From the NCBI GenBank assembly GCA_963748925.1, contig CAVVKG010000008.1, positions 372,001 to 436,000 on the forward strand: a DNA stretch of 64,000 nt, read 5' to 3'. The notes beneath the pieces are model-generated. The model had not been told where the DNA came from, ran no database searches, and worked only from the letters and a program-made list of their open reading frames with translations. The stretch comes from Cryomorpha sp963748925 (lineage in GTDB: Bacteria; Bacteroidota; Bacteroidia; Flavobacteriales_D; Cryomorphaceae). The first letter of the stretch is position 1. The number at the start of each line of letters is the position of its first letter. Below, one piece after another: positions 1 to 8,897 of this stretch. Position numbers and translations under genes: made by a program.

Positions 1-33
1 TTTTCAAATTAAGCCTCGTGACCTCCGTGGTTA

Positions 34-58
34 TTGAGCGAAGCCGAAATGCAGCGCA
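34..58 (+). repeat. Short dispersed repeat, copy 1
   Basis: A 25-base segment beginning TTGAGCGAAG recurs at 518-542 with a few C/T and A/G differences. Both copies lie in non-coding DNA on either side of the palindromic repeats. No function is visible. Confidence 0.5.
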
Positions 59-133
59 TGAAATAAACCTTTGAGGACTAATTCAACTATAAACAAAAGA
101 ATTAATCTCAGCTCAGATAAGAAGCCGTATTTC

Positions 134-252
134 AGAGACCCCTAAGGTCTCCAAGACCTTACGGGTCATGTCTCCGGTAAAAGGAACAAATTACCTCAAA
201 GAAGATCTTATGGTGACCCGTAAGGTTTTCCCAACCTTAGGGGTCTTTTTTT
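134..252 (+). repeat. Nested palindromic repeat, copy 1
   Basis: This ~118 bp element starts and ends with a 13-base inverted repeat (AGACCCCTAAGGT at 136-148, its complement at 234-246). Inside are two further hairpins of 31 bases each, at 137-167 and 215-245. The right hairpin is followed by a T run, so it could end transcription on the plus strand. A second copy lies at 301-418 with about eight mismatches. The design is that of a small non-coding repeat family (REP- or MITE-like). No ORF lies inside. Confidence 0.75.
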
Positions 253-300
253 AGCTGTTAAACCACTTGACTTCAATTACTTTATGCTAAGATCAATAGA

Positions 301-418
301 AGAGACCCCTAAGGTCTCCAAGACCTTACGCGTCATGTCTCCGGCTAAAGAAACAAATTGGCTCAAAGTAGATCTTATGCTGACCCGTAAGGTTTTCCCA
401 ACCTTAGGGGTCTTTTTA
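301..418 (+). repeat. Nested palindromic repeat, copy 2
   Basis: Second copy of the element at 134-252, in the same orientation. The inner hairpins are at 304-334 and 382-412, and the right one is followed by TCTTTTT. The right hairpin is identical in the two copies. The left hairpin has one G-to-C change, and most other differences fall in the spacer between the hairpins. Confidence 0.75.
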
Positions 419-517
419 TTATTCCTACAAAACGGTTAGATTTCATGCTACACAGCATACCTGGTTTCAGATACCTCTAAGATCTCCCAACTAGGCCTTT
501 GCCACCCCACGTGTTTG

Positions 518-542
518 TTGAGCGAAGTCGAAATGTAGTGTA
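518..542 (+). repeat. Short dispersed repeat, copy 2
   Basis: Partner of 34-58, sharing the core TTGAGCGAAGYCGAAATG. It lies between the second palindromic element and the sigma-factor promoter region. The rest of 419-669 shows no gene. Confidence 0.5.
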
Positions 543-669
543 GCAACTAGACCTTTCGGGTGGTGTGTTCCAATATCCAACTTTTACATACTCATTTCAA
601 CTCTCAGACGCCTTATTTGAGTTTAATTTTCATATATCAGAAAATTCTCGCTTATGCAGACAACTTCTT

Positions 670-677
670 TAGTTTTG
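670..677 (+). promoter_or_regulatory. Candidate -7 box for the ECF sigma operon
   Basis: TAGTTTTG fits the Bacteroidota -7 consensus TAnnTTTG. It ends only 10 bases before the ATG at 688, so transcription from it would give an almost leaderless message, or the true start is the in-frame ATG at 721. No clear -33 TTG is seen. Confidence 0.3.
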
Positions 678-687
678 CAGAGTCATA

Positions 688-1275
688 ATGAAAAAAGGAA
701 TAAAAAACGAAGTGGAAGACATGCAGTTGGCACGTGCTTGCTTGGACGGAAACGAAAAAGCTCAATCCCAACTGTTTGAGCAGTACTCGGGTCAAATGAT
801 GGCTCTTTGTTTGCGTTATGGCAGAGACTATGAAGAAGCCCAGGACATGTTCCAGGAAGGATTCATAAAAGTTTTTCAAAAGCTGGATAAGTTCAATGGC
901 AAAGGTCCATTGGGCGCTTGGATAAGAAGGACGATAGCCAATAATGCACTTGACCAGATTCGTAAAAACAAACGTGAAAAAGATCACGTTGAAGCGTATG
1001 AGGTAGAAGTAAAAAGCCAGAATGAATTTAGTTTTGACTTGTTTGATGATGAAGAATCTGAATTAACCAACGATAAATTAACTGAACTCATTCAAAGAAT
1101 GCCTACCGGATACCGAACCGTATTTAATATGTATGTAGTTGAGGATTACAGCCACAAGGAAATTGCCGAGCAACTCGAAATTACCGAAAGCACATCCAAA
1201 ACTCAGTACAGAAAGGCGAAAGCCTATATGAGAAATTTAATAGAAGAAGAATTTAATAAATCAGTAAGTGATTAA
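688..1275 (+). CDS. RNA polymerase ECF-type sigma-70 factor
   Basis: A 195-residue extracytoplasmic-function sigma factor that would direct RNA polymerase to a small regulon. Region 2 spans about residues 25-95 (LFEQYSGQMMALCLRYG through GAWIRRTIANNALDQIRK). Region 4 spans about 130-190, with the helix-turn-helix SHKEIAEQLEITESTSKT. There is no region 3, as is normal for the class. The start at 688 is the longest; the ATG at 721 (MQLARACLDG) fits the usual N-terminus of Bacteroidota ECF factors and the promoter position better. The gene overlaps the next one by 8 bases, which suggests translational coupling with a partner that probably controls it. The regulon cannot be read from the sequence. 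Confidence 0.93.
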   Translation: MKKGIKNEVEDMQLARACLDGNEKAQSQLFEQYSGQMMALCLRYGRDYEEAQDMFQEGFIKVFQKLDKFNGKGPLGAWIRRTIANNALDQIRKNKREKDHVEAYEVEVKSQNEFSFDLFDDEESELTNDKLTELIQRMPTGYRTVFNMYVVEDYSHKEIAEQLEITESTSKTQYRKAKAYMRNLIEEEFNKSVSD

Positions 1276-2371
1276 AGATAAGTTTGAAATAGAAATTGGA
1301 AAGAGGCTTCAAAGTACCGAAGCACCAGTACCTGCGGGTTCATGGGCAGCCATTAAGGCGGGCATAAAAACCCCACCGGCGGCCACTCCTTCGGGGTCTC
1401 CTGTTTCGGGATCTGGTTTTATTGTGGGGCTGGCAGCAGCCACCTTAATGCTTGTTTCATTGGTAGTGTATAGCGGCAATGAGCCCGCGCATAGCAATGA
1501 CTCTGAAGCTGTAACTATTGAACAGCCTGCCACCGAGCCGGCCAAATCGCCTGTTACGGTTGTGCAAAAAGCTGAGACCGAAAGTGAGAGTGTGACATCA
1601 GAAACAACACAAGAAGAAATAACTACTGCTGCTAAGAGTTCTGCTATGGAAACTCCGGCAGTAGCTGAACCGGTTCAGTCAGAGGCTGTATTTACACCCA
1701 GAGAATCTATTGTTGGTAAACCGATAGACTCAAATGGTATTTCCGAAATCCAAGAGCAAAAAGCGGAATTACGGAAGAAAAAAGTTCTACAAGAGAATAA
1801 AATAAAAGAAGATGTAAACGGTACAGAGCAAAATGAATCTGCTCCTGTGGCTAAACCGAAAGCTAATATTACAGCGAATAAAGTCGTTGGTTACGCGCCG
1901 CTCACCGTTAATTTTGGTAACAAGGGTGAAGGCGAGAAGTTTTATTGGGAATTTGGCTACATGGCCGAGTCAGATGATAAAGCTCCTGAAGTGATTTTTG
2001 AAGAAGCCGGAGTTTACACTGTATTTCTAACAGTAGAGAATTCGAAAGGGGAGATGGATGAAGACTTTGTGGAAATCACTGTGAAGGAAGGTTCTAAATT
2101 TTACGTACAGGATGCCTTTACGCCAAATGGCGATGGGACGAATGATAAGTATAAGATTGAAGGTGCCTCTAATATAGAAGAGTTCTACATGATCATTACA
2201 GATGAGAATGGAAAGTCGGTATTTGAAACGCGCGATCTCAATCGTGGTTGGGAGTATGATCAGTCGGTGCACGGAAGAAATGGTGCTAAGTACTTCGTTT
2301 CTTACAGAGCTATCGGAGTTGATGGGAAAGTTTATACTGAAGACCGTAAACCGATTCATGTCTTGTATTGA
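1268..2371 (+). CDS. Membrane anti-sigma-like protein with PKD and T9SS type-B-like domains
   Basis: A 367-residue protein starting at a GTG inside the sigma-factor stop region. Residues 1-48 would be cytoplasmic and one membrane helix follows at about 50-70 (GFIVGLAAATLMLVSLVVY). A long low-complexity Ser/Thr/Glu/Ala/Pro stretch runs from about 75 to 195. A PKD-like fold follows at about 200-275 (VNFGNKGEGEKFYWEFG), then a domain like the gliding-motility-associated C-terminal domain (FTPNGDGTNDKYKIEG onward). Overlap with the sigma gene and the single-pass topology suggest an anti-sigma factor reading an envelope signal, but no zinc-binding anti-sigma motif is visible. The regulatory role is inferred from position. 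Confidence 0.7.
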   Translation: MIKDKFEIEIGKRLQSTEAPVPAGSWAAIKAGIKTPPAATPSGSPVSGSGFIVGLAAATLMLVSLVVYSGNEPAHSNDSEAVTIEQPATEPAKSPVTVVQKAETESESVTSETTQEEITTAAKSSAMETPAVAEPVQSEAVFTPRESIVGKPIDSNGISEIQEQKAELRKKKVLQENKIKEDVNGTEQNESAPVAKPKANITANKVVGYAPLTVNFGNKGEGEKFYWEFGYMAESDDKAPEVIFEEAGVYTVFLTVENSKGEMDEDFVEITVKEGSKFYVQDAFTPNGDGTNDKYKIEGASNIEEFYMIITDENGKSVFETRDLNRGWEYDQSVHGRNGAKYFVSYRAIGVDGKVYTEDRKPIHVLY

Positions 2372-2400
2372 TTTTTGAAGTAAGCAATCTATTTGTTAAA

Positions 2401-2427
2401 AGCGCAGCCAAAGGTTGCGCTTTTTTT
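2401..2427 (+). terminator. Rho-independent terminator after the sigma/anti-sigma operon
   Basis: AGCGCAGCC, loop AAA, GGTTGCGCT, then seven T. The stem is perfect apart from one G:U pair. It lies 29 bases after the stop at 2371. Confidence 0.85.
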
Positions 2428-2653
2428 ATTTTGTTGAGAAACTGATTTCACCGCCGAAGAAAAGAATACCGGTTAAAGTGAATAAGATTTTTTAGTCTTG
2501 TCGATTATTGTTTCGATCCTATTTAATAGAGTGTGAGGGTTTTGTGAGTGCTGTTGCTAAAGAGAGATAACCCGTACTTCAGTAATAAATCACTTTGATT
2601 TTATGTGATTTAGAGACATTAATGGTATCTTACCTATCCAAAATGGTGATAAC

Positions 2654-3508
2654 GTGAATTCTACAATTCTTTTTATTCTAGACAAATTGTCCCACTCGGC
2701 AATTATTGTCCTTTTGATTTATCTGATTGCACCTTCTTGCGCAGCCCAGCAAGGTGATGCACAGTGGCCATTCTATTTAGCCTTTGAAGATGCTAATGGT
2801 GCTAAAGATACTATCTGGATGATATATGATTCATCAGCCGCACCATTTTACGGAATTGATCCAGCTTTAGGAGAGATACCATTAGAAAACAACACAGAAG
2901 AATTCCGAGTTTGGATTTATCTAGATTTTGAAGGGAATCAATACAATACAATTGCTTTAAACCTTACTTTTGATTTTTTAGAAACCCAGATTTACTCCGA
3001 AAACTATGAACTTCCGATAACTGTAAAATGGGATTCTACGTTGTTTACTGCCGATATTTTATATGAATCTGGTGACCCAATAAATGAAGCATATTTTGAT
3101 AATCAGTATTTCTTTCTTGTCAATAACTGGTGGTTTAATGAATTCAATATGCTTGTTACCGATCATACAGAAATGCCTTATTTTGATTGGGGTGATGGTC
3201 AGCATTTTCCACTTTTTGTTAGATTTACAAGAGGTTTAGGTGATCCTTTAGCTATAAATGGAATTCATGAGTCACATTATCTTTCTGTATATCCCAATCC
3301 AACTACCGGCTTAATAAATATAGAGTTTCCAAAGACTGTTTCAGGCACATTGAAAATCTACACTTCAAATGGGAAACGGGTCTTGTCTGAAAATGTATCG
3401 TCTGATCGCAAACAGATTGATCTTCAAAATGAAGCAGATGGCTTGTACTACGCGGTTTATGAAGATGATGCCAGAAGAATTGTGAAAAAGGTAGTTCTTA
3501 ATAAATAA
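2654..3508 (+). CDS. Secreted protein with T9SS type A sorting domain
   Basis: A 284-residue protein of unknown function. A GTG start precedes an N-terminal region with a hydrophobic signal (IIVLLIYLIAPSCAAQ), so export through Sec is expected. The central part (about 35-200) is rich in aromatic and acidic residues and matches no family I recognise. The last ~75 residues are a T9SS type A sorting domain: SVYPNPTTGLINIEF near 212, then KIYTSNGKRVLSE, ending VVLNK. It should cross the outer membrane through T9SS and be released or attached to the surface. It stands alone between two terminators. Confidence 0.8.
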   Translation: MNSTILFILDKLSHSAIIVLLIYLIAPSCAAQQGDAQWPFYLAFEDANGAKDTIWMIYDSSAAPFYGIDPALGEIPLENNTEEFRVWIYLDFEGNQYNTIALNLTFDFLETQIYSENYELPITVKWDSTLFTADILYESGDPINEAYFDNQYFFLVNNWWFNEFNMLVTDHTEMPYFDWGDGQHFPLFVRFTRGLGDPLAINGIHESHYLSVYPNPTTGLINIEFPKTVSGTLKIYTSNGKRVLSENVSSDRKQIDLQNEADGLYYAVYEDDARRIVKKVVLNK

Positions 3509-3533
3509 GATCAACAGTTATTAAGAAGTAATT

Positions 3534-3566
3534 AAAAAGTACAGAATCATAATTCTGCACTTTTTT
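3534..3566 (+). terminator. Terminator after the T9SS protein at 2654-3508
   Basis: AAAAAGTACAGAAT and ATTCTGCACTTTTTT form a long stem with one mismatch, ending in a T run. It lies about 25 bases after the stop codon. Confidence 0.75.
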
Positions 3567-3780
3567 AAAAACTTACCCGAAACTTTTGCCAAGTATGAAT
3601 TTTTATCATCTTATGCTGCCATTTTTTTAAAACGTTTCGCCCCTTCAATAAGGGTTTCATGCAGTCGAAAGGGAGTTTTGTTCACATTTCAATTTAGAAA
3701 ATAAATGCAAAGATTTGAATCATGAGCTAAACTGTAAATCCATTAAAAGAAGCACTTGCCTATTGCAAATTGCCCATTGA

Positions 3781-4842
3781 TTATTCCCAATCTTTCGCGT
3801 TAATTAAACGGAAGTAAAGCTGCAAAAAACCATCATAATCCTCCGTTCCGGCTTGTACTCCCTGTATCTTGAGATACGTATCATTAATAGCATCGGTCAC
3901 GTTTGGGAAATACCCTTTATACCTATAATACTTTTGCAAAATAGCCTGCCGGTCGTCATAAAGCGGTTGCGGGATTTGGGAGGCTAAGATTTTCAAATCT
4001 TCGGGTGGGTAAGTCTTGTTTATCTCATGCGCAATCTGCCTCCATATCGCATATGCAGCTGAATATTTCCCAACAGGATTACCACTTTGCATACATGCAA
4101 GATAGGCCACGAAATTTGCTTCGGCCTCGCTAGTAACACCATATCCGTGCGCTATTTCGTGAGCTGTCGTAAAAATCAGCGGAAGCGAAGGCAGCGCATT
4201 GTCAACATTGGCCTCGCCTGTAAAAGGGTTGTATATTCCGGCAATGCTTAGCCTCCTTAAGGTTCCTGTAGGTTTTATTCGTCTAACCGGGATTTCAGGA
4301 TTTGTAGGATAGTTGTAATTCTCCAGCACATTCTTAACCCAGAAATTAATAGCCGAGTCGGTAGGTAAATTTTCGAGATCAACAATGGACGAAAGTTTGT
4401 CTATTCCAGCAATTTCGCTACGGTAAAACATGGCAGTATCCATAATGGAAATATAATGGCGGCTGAGGTCAATAAGCTCGTTTGATTCGGGTAGGGCGCT
4501 CCTTTCGGCAAATCCTTTATCTACGTAGTTGAATCCCCAGAGGAAAAGGAATATTGCCAGTGTACCCGAAACAAGATTAGCCAGGCGCTTAAAGAACAAT
4601 TTAAAATTCCTGCTCTTCGGAAATCGCCATATCAACCATCCCAAAAGGAGAATGACCAAAACCCAGTAACCGGGAATAATCCAAATAAATGAAAGTGCAG
4701 ATTGCACCGACCTGATTGCCGGAAACAGGAAATTGAAGTAAACTCCCTCAAAGAATATCTCAGAGAAAGAAAATAAGAAGCGAATTATCAGCACAATAAT
4801 GAATAGGAAAATCCCAATATTTGATCTGATAAATCGCTTCAC
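3781..4842 (-). CDS. DUF3810 membrane protein with HEXXH zinc-protease motif
   Basis: A 353-residue Bacteroidota-type DUF3810 protein. Three membrane helices lie in the first ~105 residues (about 8-30, 50-70, 85-105). The soluble rest carries TTAHEIAHGYGV near residues 224-235, an HEXXH motif followed by GVTSEAEANFVAYL, whose glutamates could give the third zinc ligand as in gluzincins. It is therefore a candidate membrane-bound metallopeptidase, but no activity is proven for the family to my knowledge. It starts 5 bases after the prolyl oligopeptidase gene and is probably co-transcribed with it. Confidence 0.85.
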   Translation of the reverse strand: MKRFIRSNIGIFLFIIVLIIRFLFSFSEIFFEGVYFNFLFPAIRSVQSALSFIWIIPGYWVLVILLLGWLIWRFPKSRNFKLFFKRLANLVSGTLAIFLFLWGFNYVDKGFAERSALPESNELIDLSRHYISIMDTAMFYRSEIAGIDKLSSIVDLENLPTDSAINFWVKNVLENYNYPTNPEIPVRRIKPTGTLRRLSIAGIYNPFTGEANVDNALPSLPLIFTTAHEIAHGYGVTSEAEANFVAYLACMQSGNPVGKYSAAYAIWRQIAHEINKTYPPEDLKILASQIPQPLYDDRQAILQKYYRYKGYFPNVTDAINDTYLKIQGVQAGTEDYDGFLQLYFRLINAKDWE

Positions 4843-4847
4843 ATTGT

Positions 4848-6995
4848 TTATTGTTTAACCGGTTCAGCTTTCTCAAGCGACATAATCCCCATCTCATACA
4901 TCGTAAAAGCCCACACATCAGCTTGCTCTTCAATGTACTTACTCATCGGTTTGCCGGCACCGTGACCTGCATTGGTTTCAATTCTTATAAGAACCGGGTT
5001 ATCACCTGCGTGTGCTGCCTGCAATCGGGCTGCAAATTTGAAAGAGTGTGCAGGAACTACACGGTCATCATGATCACCCGTTGTAACCATAGTTGACGGG
5101 TAGGCAGTACCATCTTCTAAATTGTGTAGCGGTGAGTATGCATGCAAGTATTCAAACTGGGTTTTGCTGCTATCTGCAGATCCAAATTCTGGTACCCAGC
5201 CCTTTCCTACGGTAAATTTTTGGTAGCGCAACATATCCATTACACCTACCGCAGGCAGTGCTACTGCAAATAAGTCAGGACGTTGAGTCATGGCTGCACC
5301 AACAAGCAGTCCGCCATTTGAACCACCTTTAATAGCAAGCTTGTCAGGCGAAGTATATTTCTCCGAGATCAAATATTCTGCAGCACCGATAAAATCATCA
5401 AACACATTTTGCTTGTTTTCCTTCATTCCTTGTTGGTGCCACTCTTCACCAAATTCTCCACCACCGCGCAGGTTTACAAGAGCATAAACACCGCCGTTTT
5501 CGAGAAATACAATGTTTGAAGTGTTGAAGCTTGGTGTTAAACTGATGTTGAATCCACCGTAGCCATAAAGCAGCGTAGGGTTGTTTCCATTCAACTCAAG
5601 GCCTTTTTTATAGACAATGAACATCGGTACTTTCGTACCATCTTTGCTCGTGTACCATTCCTGCTTACTTTCAAAATCTTCCGGATTGAATTTTAATTCA
5701 GGTTGATTGAAAATGGTCGATTCGCCACTTTTTACATCAAACTCAAAAATAGTAGTGGGGTAGGTGAATGAAGTAAAGCTGTAAAACAGGGTTTTGTCAT
5801 CACGCTCCCCGCTGAAACCACCGGCGCTTCCTGGACCGGGGAATTGAATATCACGAACTTTAGATCCTTCGTAGCTGTATTGTGAAACTTGCGAGCGGGC
5901 ATCTTTTAAGTATTCTGCAAATAAGTAGCCTCCGCCAGTGCTCACATTTACAAGGGTTTCTTTTGTTTCCGGAATAAAATCTTCCCAATCGGCTTGTTCG
6001 TAATTGCCCTGTGTAAAGGTTACCAATCTGTAATTGGGTGCACCGATATCTGTGGTAGCGTAGAACTTCCCTTTGTAGAAGTCAACTATGGATGTTTTGT
6101 TGTCAAAACCACTGCAAATCTTTGTAAGAGGACCATCGTTTTTTAAATCTTTCACGAAAGTTTCAAAACCATCGGTACCGGCAGCAGCATACATGATGAG
6201 GTATTCCTTGTCTTCAGTTATATTGCAATAGTGATAAAGGTTTGGTGAAGCCTCGTTGTTATAAAATAGTTCATCTTCGCTTTGAGGAGTTCCAATTTTG
6301 TGATAATAAATGCTGTGATTCTTATTGTCGGCAGATAGCTCAGTACCTGGTGCCGGTTTAGGATATCGACTGTAGTAAAAACCATCCTCATACCAAGATG
6401 CACCTGAGAATTTTACCCATTTCAGCTTATCATCAAGCACGGTGTTGGTTTCAATTTCTCTTATCATAATATCAGACCAGTCAGAACCTGCTTTAGATTG
6501 GCTGTAAGCCATGTACTTATGGTCTTTCGATCCGCCAAGAAGATTAACCGAAACAGTTCCCTCATCTGAAAGTGTATTGGGATCGATAAAAACCATTGGC
6601 TCGCCATCGCGACCTTTTTGGTAATAAATTACGGCCTGGTTTTGCAGTCCGTCATTTTTATAAAAGAAGAAATAATCGCCCACGCGGAAAGGGGATGATA
6701 CACGAGGGTAATTGAAAAGTTCGGTAAGGCGATCTTTTATTTCTTTGCGATACGGTATTTGTGCCAGATAATCCTCTGTTACATTGTTTTCTGCCTTAAC
6801 CCATGCTTCCGTATCGGCTGCTGTGTCATTTTCAAGCCAACGGTAGGGATCATTAACGGTAGTTCCGAAATAATTGTCACTTACTGAATCGCGACGTGTT
6901 TCAGGGTATTGAATTTTTTTAGATTTCTCCATTTTAGATTCTGAGGTACACGCAACAAGCAGAATACTTGCGGCTATTAATAAAAGATTTTTCAT
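4848..6995 (-). CDS. Prolyl oligopeptidase (S9A) lipoprotein
   Basis: A 715-residue serine peptidase expected to cut after proline in short peptides. The N-terminus has a lipobox (LLVAC, Cys16), so it is probably a membrane-anchored lipoprotein. Residues about 30-440 form the S9 N-terminal propeller. The catalytic part follows: the nucleophile serine lies in GGSNGGLLVG near residue 559, the aspartate in GDHDDRVVPAHS, and the histidine in NAGHGAGKP. Length fits the family (about 700). The downstream neighbour is the DUF3810 metallopeptidase-like gene, suggesting a shared role in peptide use or envelope turnover. Confidence 0.95.
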   Translation of the reverse strand: MKNLLLIAASILLVACTSESKMEKSKKIQYPETRRDSVSDNYFGTTVNDPYRWLENDTAADTEAWVKAENNVTEDYLAQIPYRKEIKDRLTELFNYPRVSSPFRVGDYFFFYKNDGLQNQAVIYYQKGRDGEPMVFIDPNTLSDEGTVSVNLLGGSKDHKYMAYSQSKAGSDWSDIMIREIETNTVLDDKLKWVKFSGASWYEDGFYYSRYPKPAPGTELSADNKNHSIYYHKIGTPQSEDELFYNNEASPNLYHYCNITEDKEYLIMYAAAGTDGFETFVKDLKNDGPLTKICSGFDNKTSIVDFYKGKFYATTDIGAPNYRLVTFTQGNYEQADWEDFIPETKETLVNVSTGGGYLFAEYLKDARSQVSQYSYEGSKVRDIQFPGPGSAGGFSGERDDKTLFYSFTSFTYPTTIFEFDVKSGESTIFNQPELKFNPEDFESKQEWYTSKDGTKVPMFIVYKKGLELNGNNPTLLYGYGGFNISLTPSFNTSNIVFLENGGVYALVNLRGGGEFGEEWHQQGMKENKQNVFDDFIGAAEYLISEKYTSPDKLAIKGGSNGGLLVGAAMTQRPDLFAVALPAVGVMDMLRYQKFTVGKGWVPEFGSADSSKTQFEYLHAYSPLHNLEDGTAYPSTMVTTGDHDDRVVPAHSFKFAARLQAAHAGDNPVLIRIETNAGHGAGKPMSKYIEEQADVWAFTMYEMGIMSLEKAEPVKQ

Positions 6996-7008
6996 GACTT
7001 AAGAATAT

Positions 7009-7434
7009 TTATTGGGATAAGGTATCCTTGGTAAGTTTCCGAAGATATATTATTAACCAAATGAATGGTGCGAAGATGATGGAGCAAAGCACAAAAACGA
7101 GTAGGCTTAGTTTCCATCCGGGGGATGCAATAATTGTAGACCCTCCGGAAAATGCAAGCAAGACTATAATTCCCACTGAAGCGATACTTACCAGTTTTGC
7201 GCCTAAAGTCTTTCGTTTTCTCAGGTTCCAGAGACCGGCAATAAATAATACCGAAATAGGGATCAAAACCATTCCGGAAAGATAGATTAAGTCTCCGAAA
7301 CGAATTTCCCCGTATGAGTCAACAAGAAATCCAAGTATTATAAAAGATATGGCCAGAAGCGAGGTTACTATAGCAGCTATTCCGATAAAAAAGGCCGCTG
7401 ATCCTGAAATTTGATTGTTGATAAGCCTGGCCAT
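7009..7434 (-). CDS. Small multi-pass membrane protein, unknown function
   Basis: 141 residues with four hydrophobic segments at about 15-37, 46-66, 80-100 and 105-130. The last is followed by a short basic and polar tail. I recognise no family and no catalytic motif. It lies 13 bases before the prolyl oligopeptidase gene and 66 bases after the TPR gene on the same strand, so it may be in the same transcript. The start at 7434 (MARLINNQISG) is the only reasonable ATG before the first helix. Confidence 0.65.
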   Translation of the reverse strand: MARLINNQISGSAAFFIGIAAIVTSLLAISFIILGFLVDSYGEIRFGDLIYLSGMVLIPISVLFIAGLWNLRKRKTLGAKLVSIASVGIIVLLAFSGGSTIIASPGWKLSLLVFVLCSIIFAPFIWLIIYLRKLTKDTLSQ

Positions 7435-7500
7435 ACTTCAAATAGAAATCACGAAAGGACAATCTTTAAATAGTGAGATGCGGCAATACTTCAAATAGTT

Positions 7501-7836
7501 TTAGAATGCGATTCCATCACCTTCATCAAGGATCATTAAAGCTTCTGAGAGCTCACCCATCGCTTTGATATCCTTGGTTTTCTTTGCCAGTTCGCGGCCG
7601 CTTGTATACACTTCAATAGCCTCTTCGGTTTTGCCTACTTCTTCGAGAAGCTTGCCAAGCTGGTAATAAGTGGCCAGATAATCAGGATCCTGGCTAACAA
7701 TTTTCTTAAATATTTTGATTGCCTTTCTAGGCTTTTTGTCTTTTTTGTGCTCCAGAGCTGCTGCGTAATTCAGAAAAGTATCATCAGGATTCTTCTGCAG
7801 CATTTCCGTAATCATTTCCATTCGGTTAGTACTCAT
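7501..7836 (-). CDS. Small tetratricopeptide-repeat protein
   Basis: 111 residues made of about two to three TPR units, seen in FLNYAAALEHKKDKKPRKAI and DYLATYYQLGKLLEEVGKTE, with A, G, Y and L at repeat positions. There is no signal peptide, so it is probably cytoplasmic and binds a protein partner. The partner is not evident; the upstream neighbour on this strand is miaA, 131 bases away. A -7 box at 7888-7895 could give it its own promoter. Confidence 0.8.
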   Translation of the reverse strand: MSTNRMEMITEMLQKNPDDTFLNYAAALEHKKDKKPRKAIKIFKKIVSQDPDYLATYYQLGKLLEEVGKTEEAIEVYTSGRELAKKTKDIKAMGELSEALMILDEGDGIAF

Positions 7837-7887
7837 CTTTTATATTCTTTGGATTAAAAAAGTACATTGGTATGCACCAAACTATTC

Positions 7888-7895
7888 CAAATTTA
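7888..7895 (-). promoter_or_regulatory. Candidate -7 box for the TPR gene
   Basis: On the minus strand this reads TAAATTTG, an exact fit to TAnnTTTG. It lies about 50 bases before the TPR start. No convincing -33 element is present. Confidence 0.3.
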
Positions 7896-7967
7896 CGGCT
7901 ATTCCACGGGTTCTCATAACACGGAATGGCGCAAAGATCAGAAGTTTTCAACGCTTTAATTAACCAA

Positions 7968-8897
7968 TCAGGAATTCTTTTTTTGCGCTTTTAACTTCGA
8001 TTTAACTAAGTCGATAATTTTTGCGTGGTCAGCGTTCGAAAACCATTGTATGTCGTCAACTTTACGAAGCCACGTAAGCTGGCGTTTGGCGTAATGACGT
8101 GTATTTCTTTTGATAAGTTCTGTAGCCCGTTTCAAATTATACTCACCATTGAAGTATGGAAACAGCTCTTTATAACCTACAGTTTGCAAAGCCTGATTGT
8201 CCTGATACTCTATAACACCCTTTGCTTCTTCCTCCAAACCAGCTTTCATCATTTGGTCTACCCGTTTATCAATTGCCTTATAAAGATCTCCTCGCGGGCG
8301 TTCTAAACCAATTACTAAAGGTTCAAAAGTTCTCCTTTTGTTCGTGCTGCGTAAAAGGTCACTCATTTTCACTTTACTTAACTCGAGGATTTCAATCGCT
8401 CTGATTAAGCGCACGTGGTTGTGTTTATCTACTTTTTTGTAAAAAACAGGATCTACTTTTTCTAAGCGGGCCTGAAGGGCTTCGAGTCCAAGTTTCTCAT
8501 AAAAATTTTCAATCTCTTCTCGAAGCTCGGGGTTTGACGGAAGGCTGTCAAGACCTTCAAGCACAGCCTTGATGTATAAGCCAGATCCTCCAACCATCAC
8601 GGGCAGCTTTCTTCTTCGTTGAATGTCTTCAATAACTCGTATTGAATCATTCTCAAACTTACCCGCGGTATAGTTTTCTGAAATTTCGAGCATATCAATA
8701 AAGTGATGCGGAATTTCAGTGAGTTCTTGCTGAGTAGGTTTGGCCGTGCCAATATTCAGTTCTTTGTAAAATTGGCGGGAGTCGGCTGAAATAATCTCAC
8801 CATTAAACTTCTTGCAAATTTCCAATGCCAGGGCTGATTTCCCCACAGCAGTAGGCCCTACAATTACTATGAGTAATGGTTTTTTTTCTTCTGTCAT
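7968..8897 (-). CDS. miaA: tRNA dimethylallyltransferase
   Basis: 309 residues, the normal length for MiaA, which adds a dimethylallyl group to A37 of tRNAs reading UNN codons. The P-loop is IVGPTAVGKSALA near residues 12-24. ISADSRQFYKELNIGTAKP follows at about 37-55, with the catalytic aspartate in the DSRQ/Y segment. VGGSGLYIKAVLEGLD lies near 100 and the C-terminal NTRHYAKRQLTWLRK near 265 is typical for the tRNA-binding end. The ATG directly follows the stop of the upstream gene, so the two are probably translated from one message. Confidence 0.97.
   Translation of the reverse strand: MTEEKKPLLIVIVGPTAVGKSALALEICKKFNGEIISADSRQFYKELNIGTAKPTQQELTEIPHHFIDMLEISENYTAGKFENDSIRVIEDIQRRRKLPVMVGGSGLYIKAVLEGLDSLPSNPELREEIENFYEKLGLEALQARLEKVDPVFYKKVDKHNHVRLIRAIEILELSKVKMSDLLRSTNKRRTFEPLVIGLERPRGDLYKAIDKRVDQMMKAGLEEEAKGVIEYQDNQALQTVGYKELFPYFNGEYNLKRATELIKRNTRHYAKRQLTWLRKVDDIQWFSNADHAKIIDLVKSKLKAQKKNS

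Noticed and set aside
652..987. 111-codon minus-strand ORF
   Set aside because: Antisense to the ECF sigma factor, whose region 2 is unmistakable.
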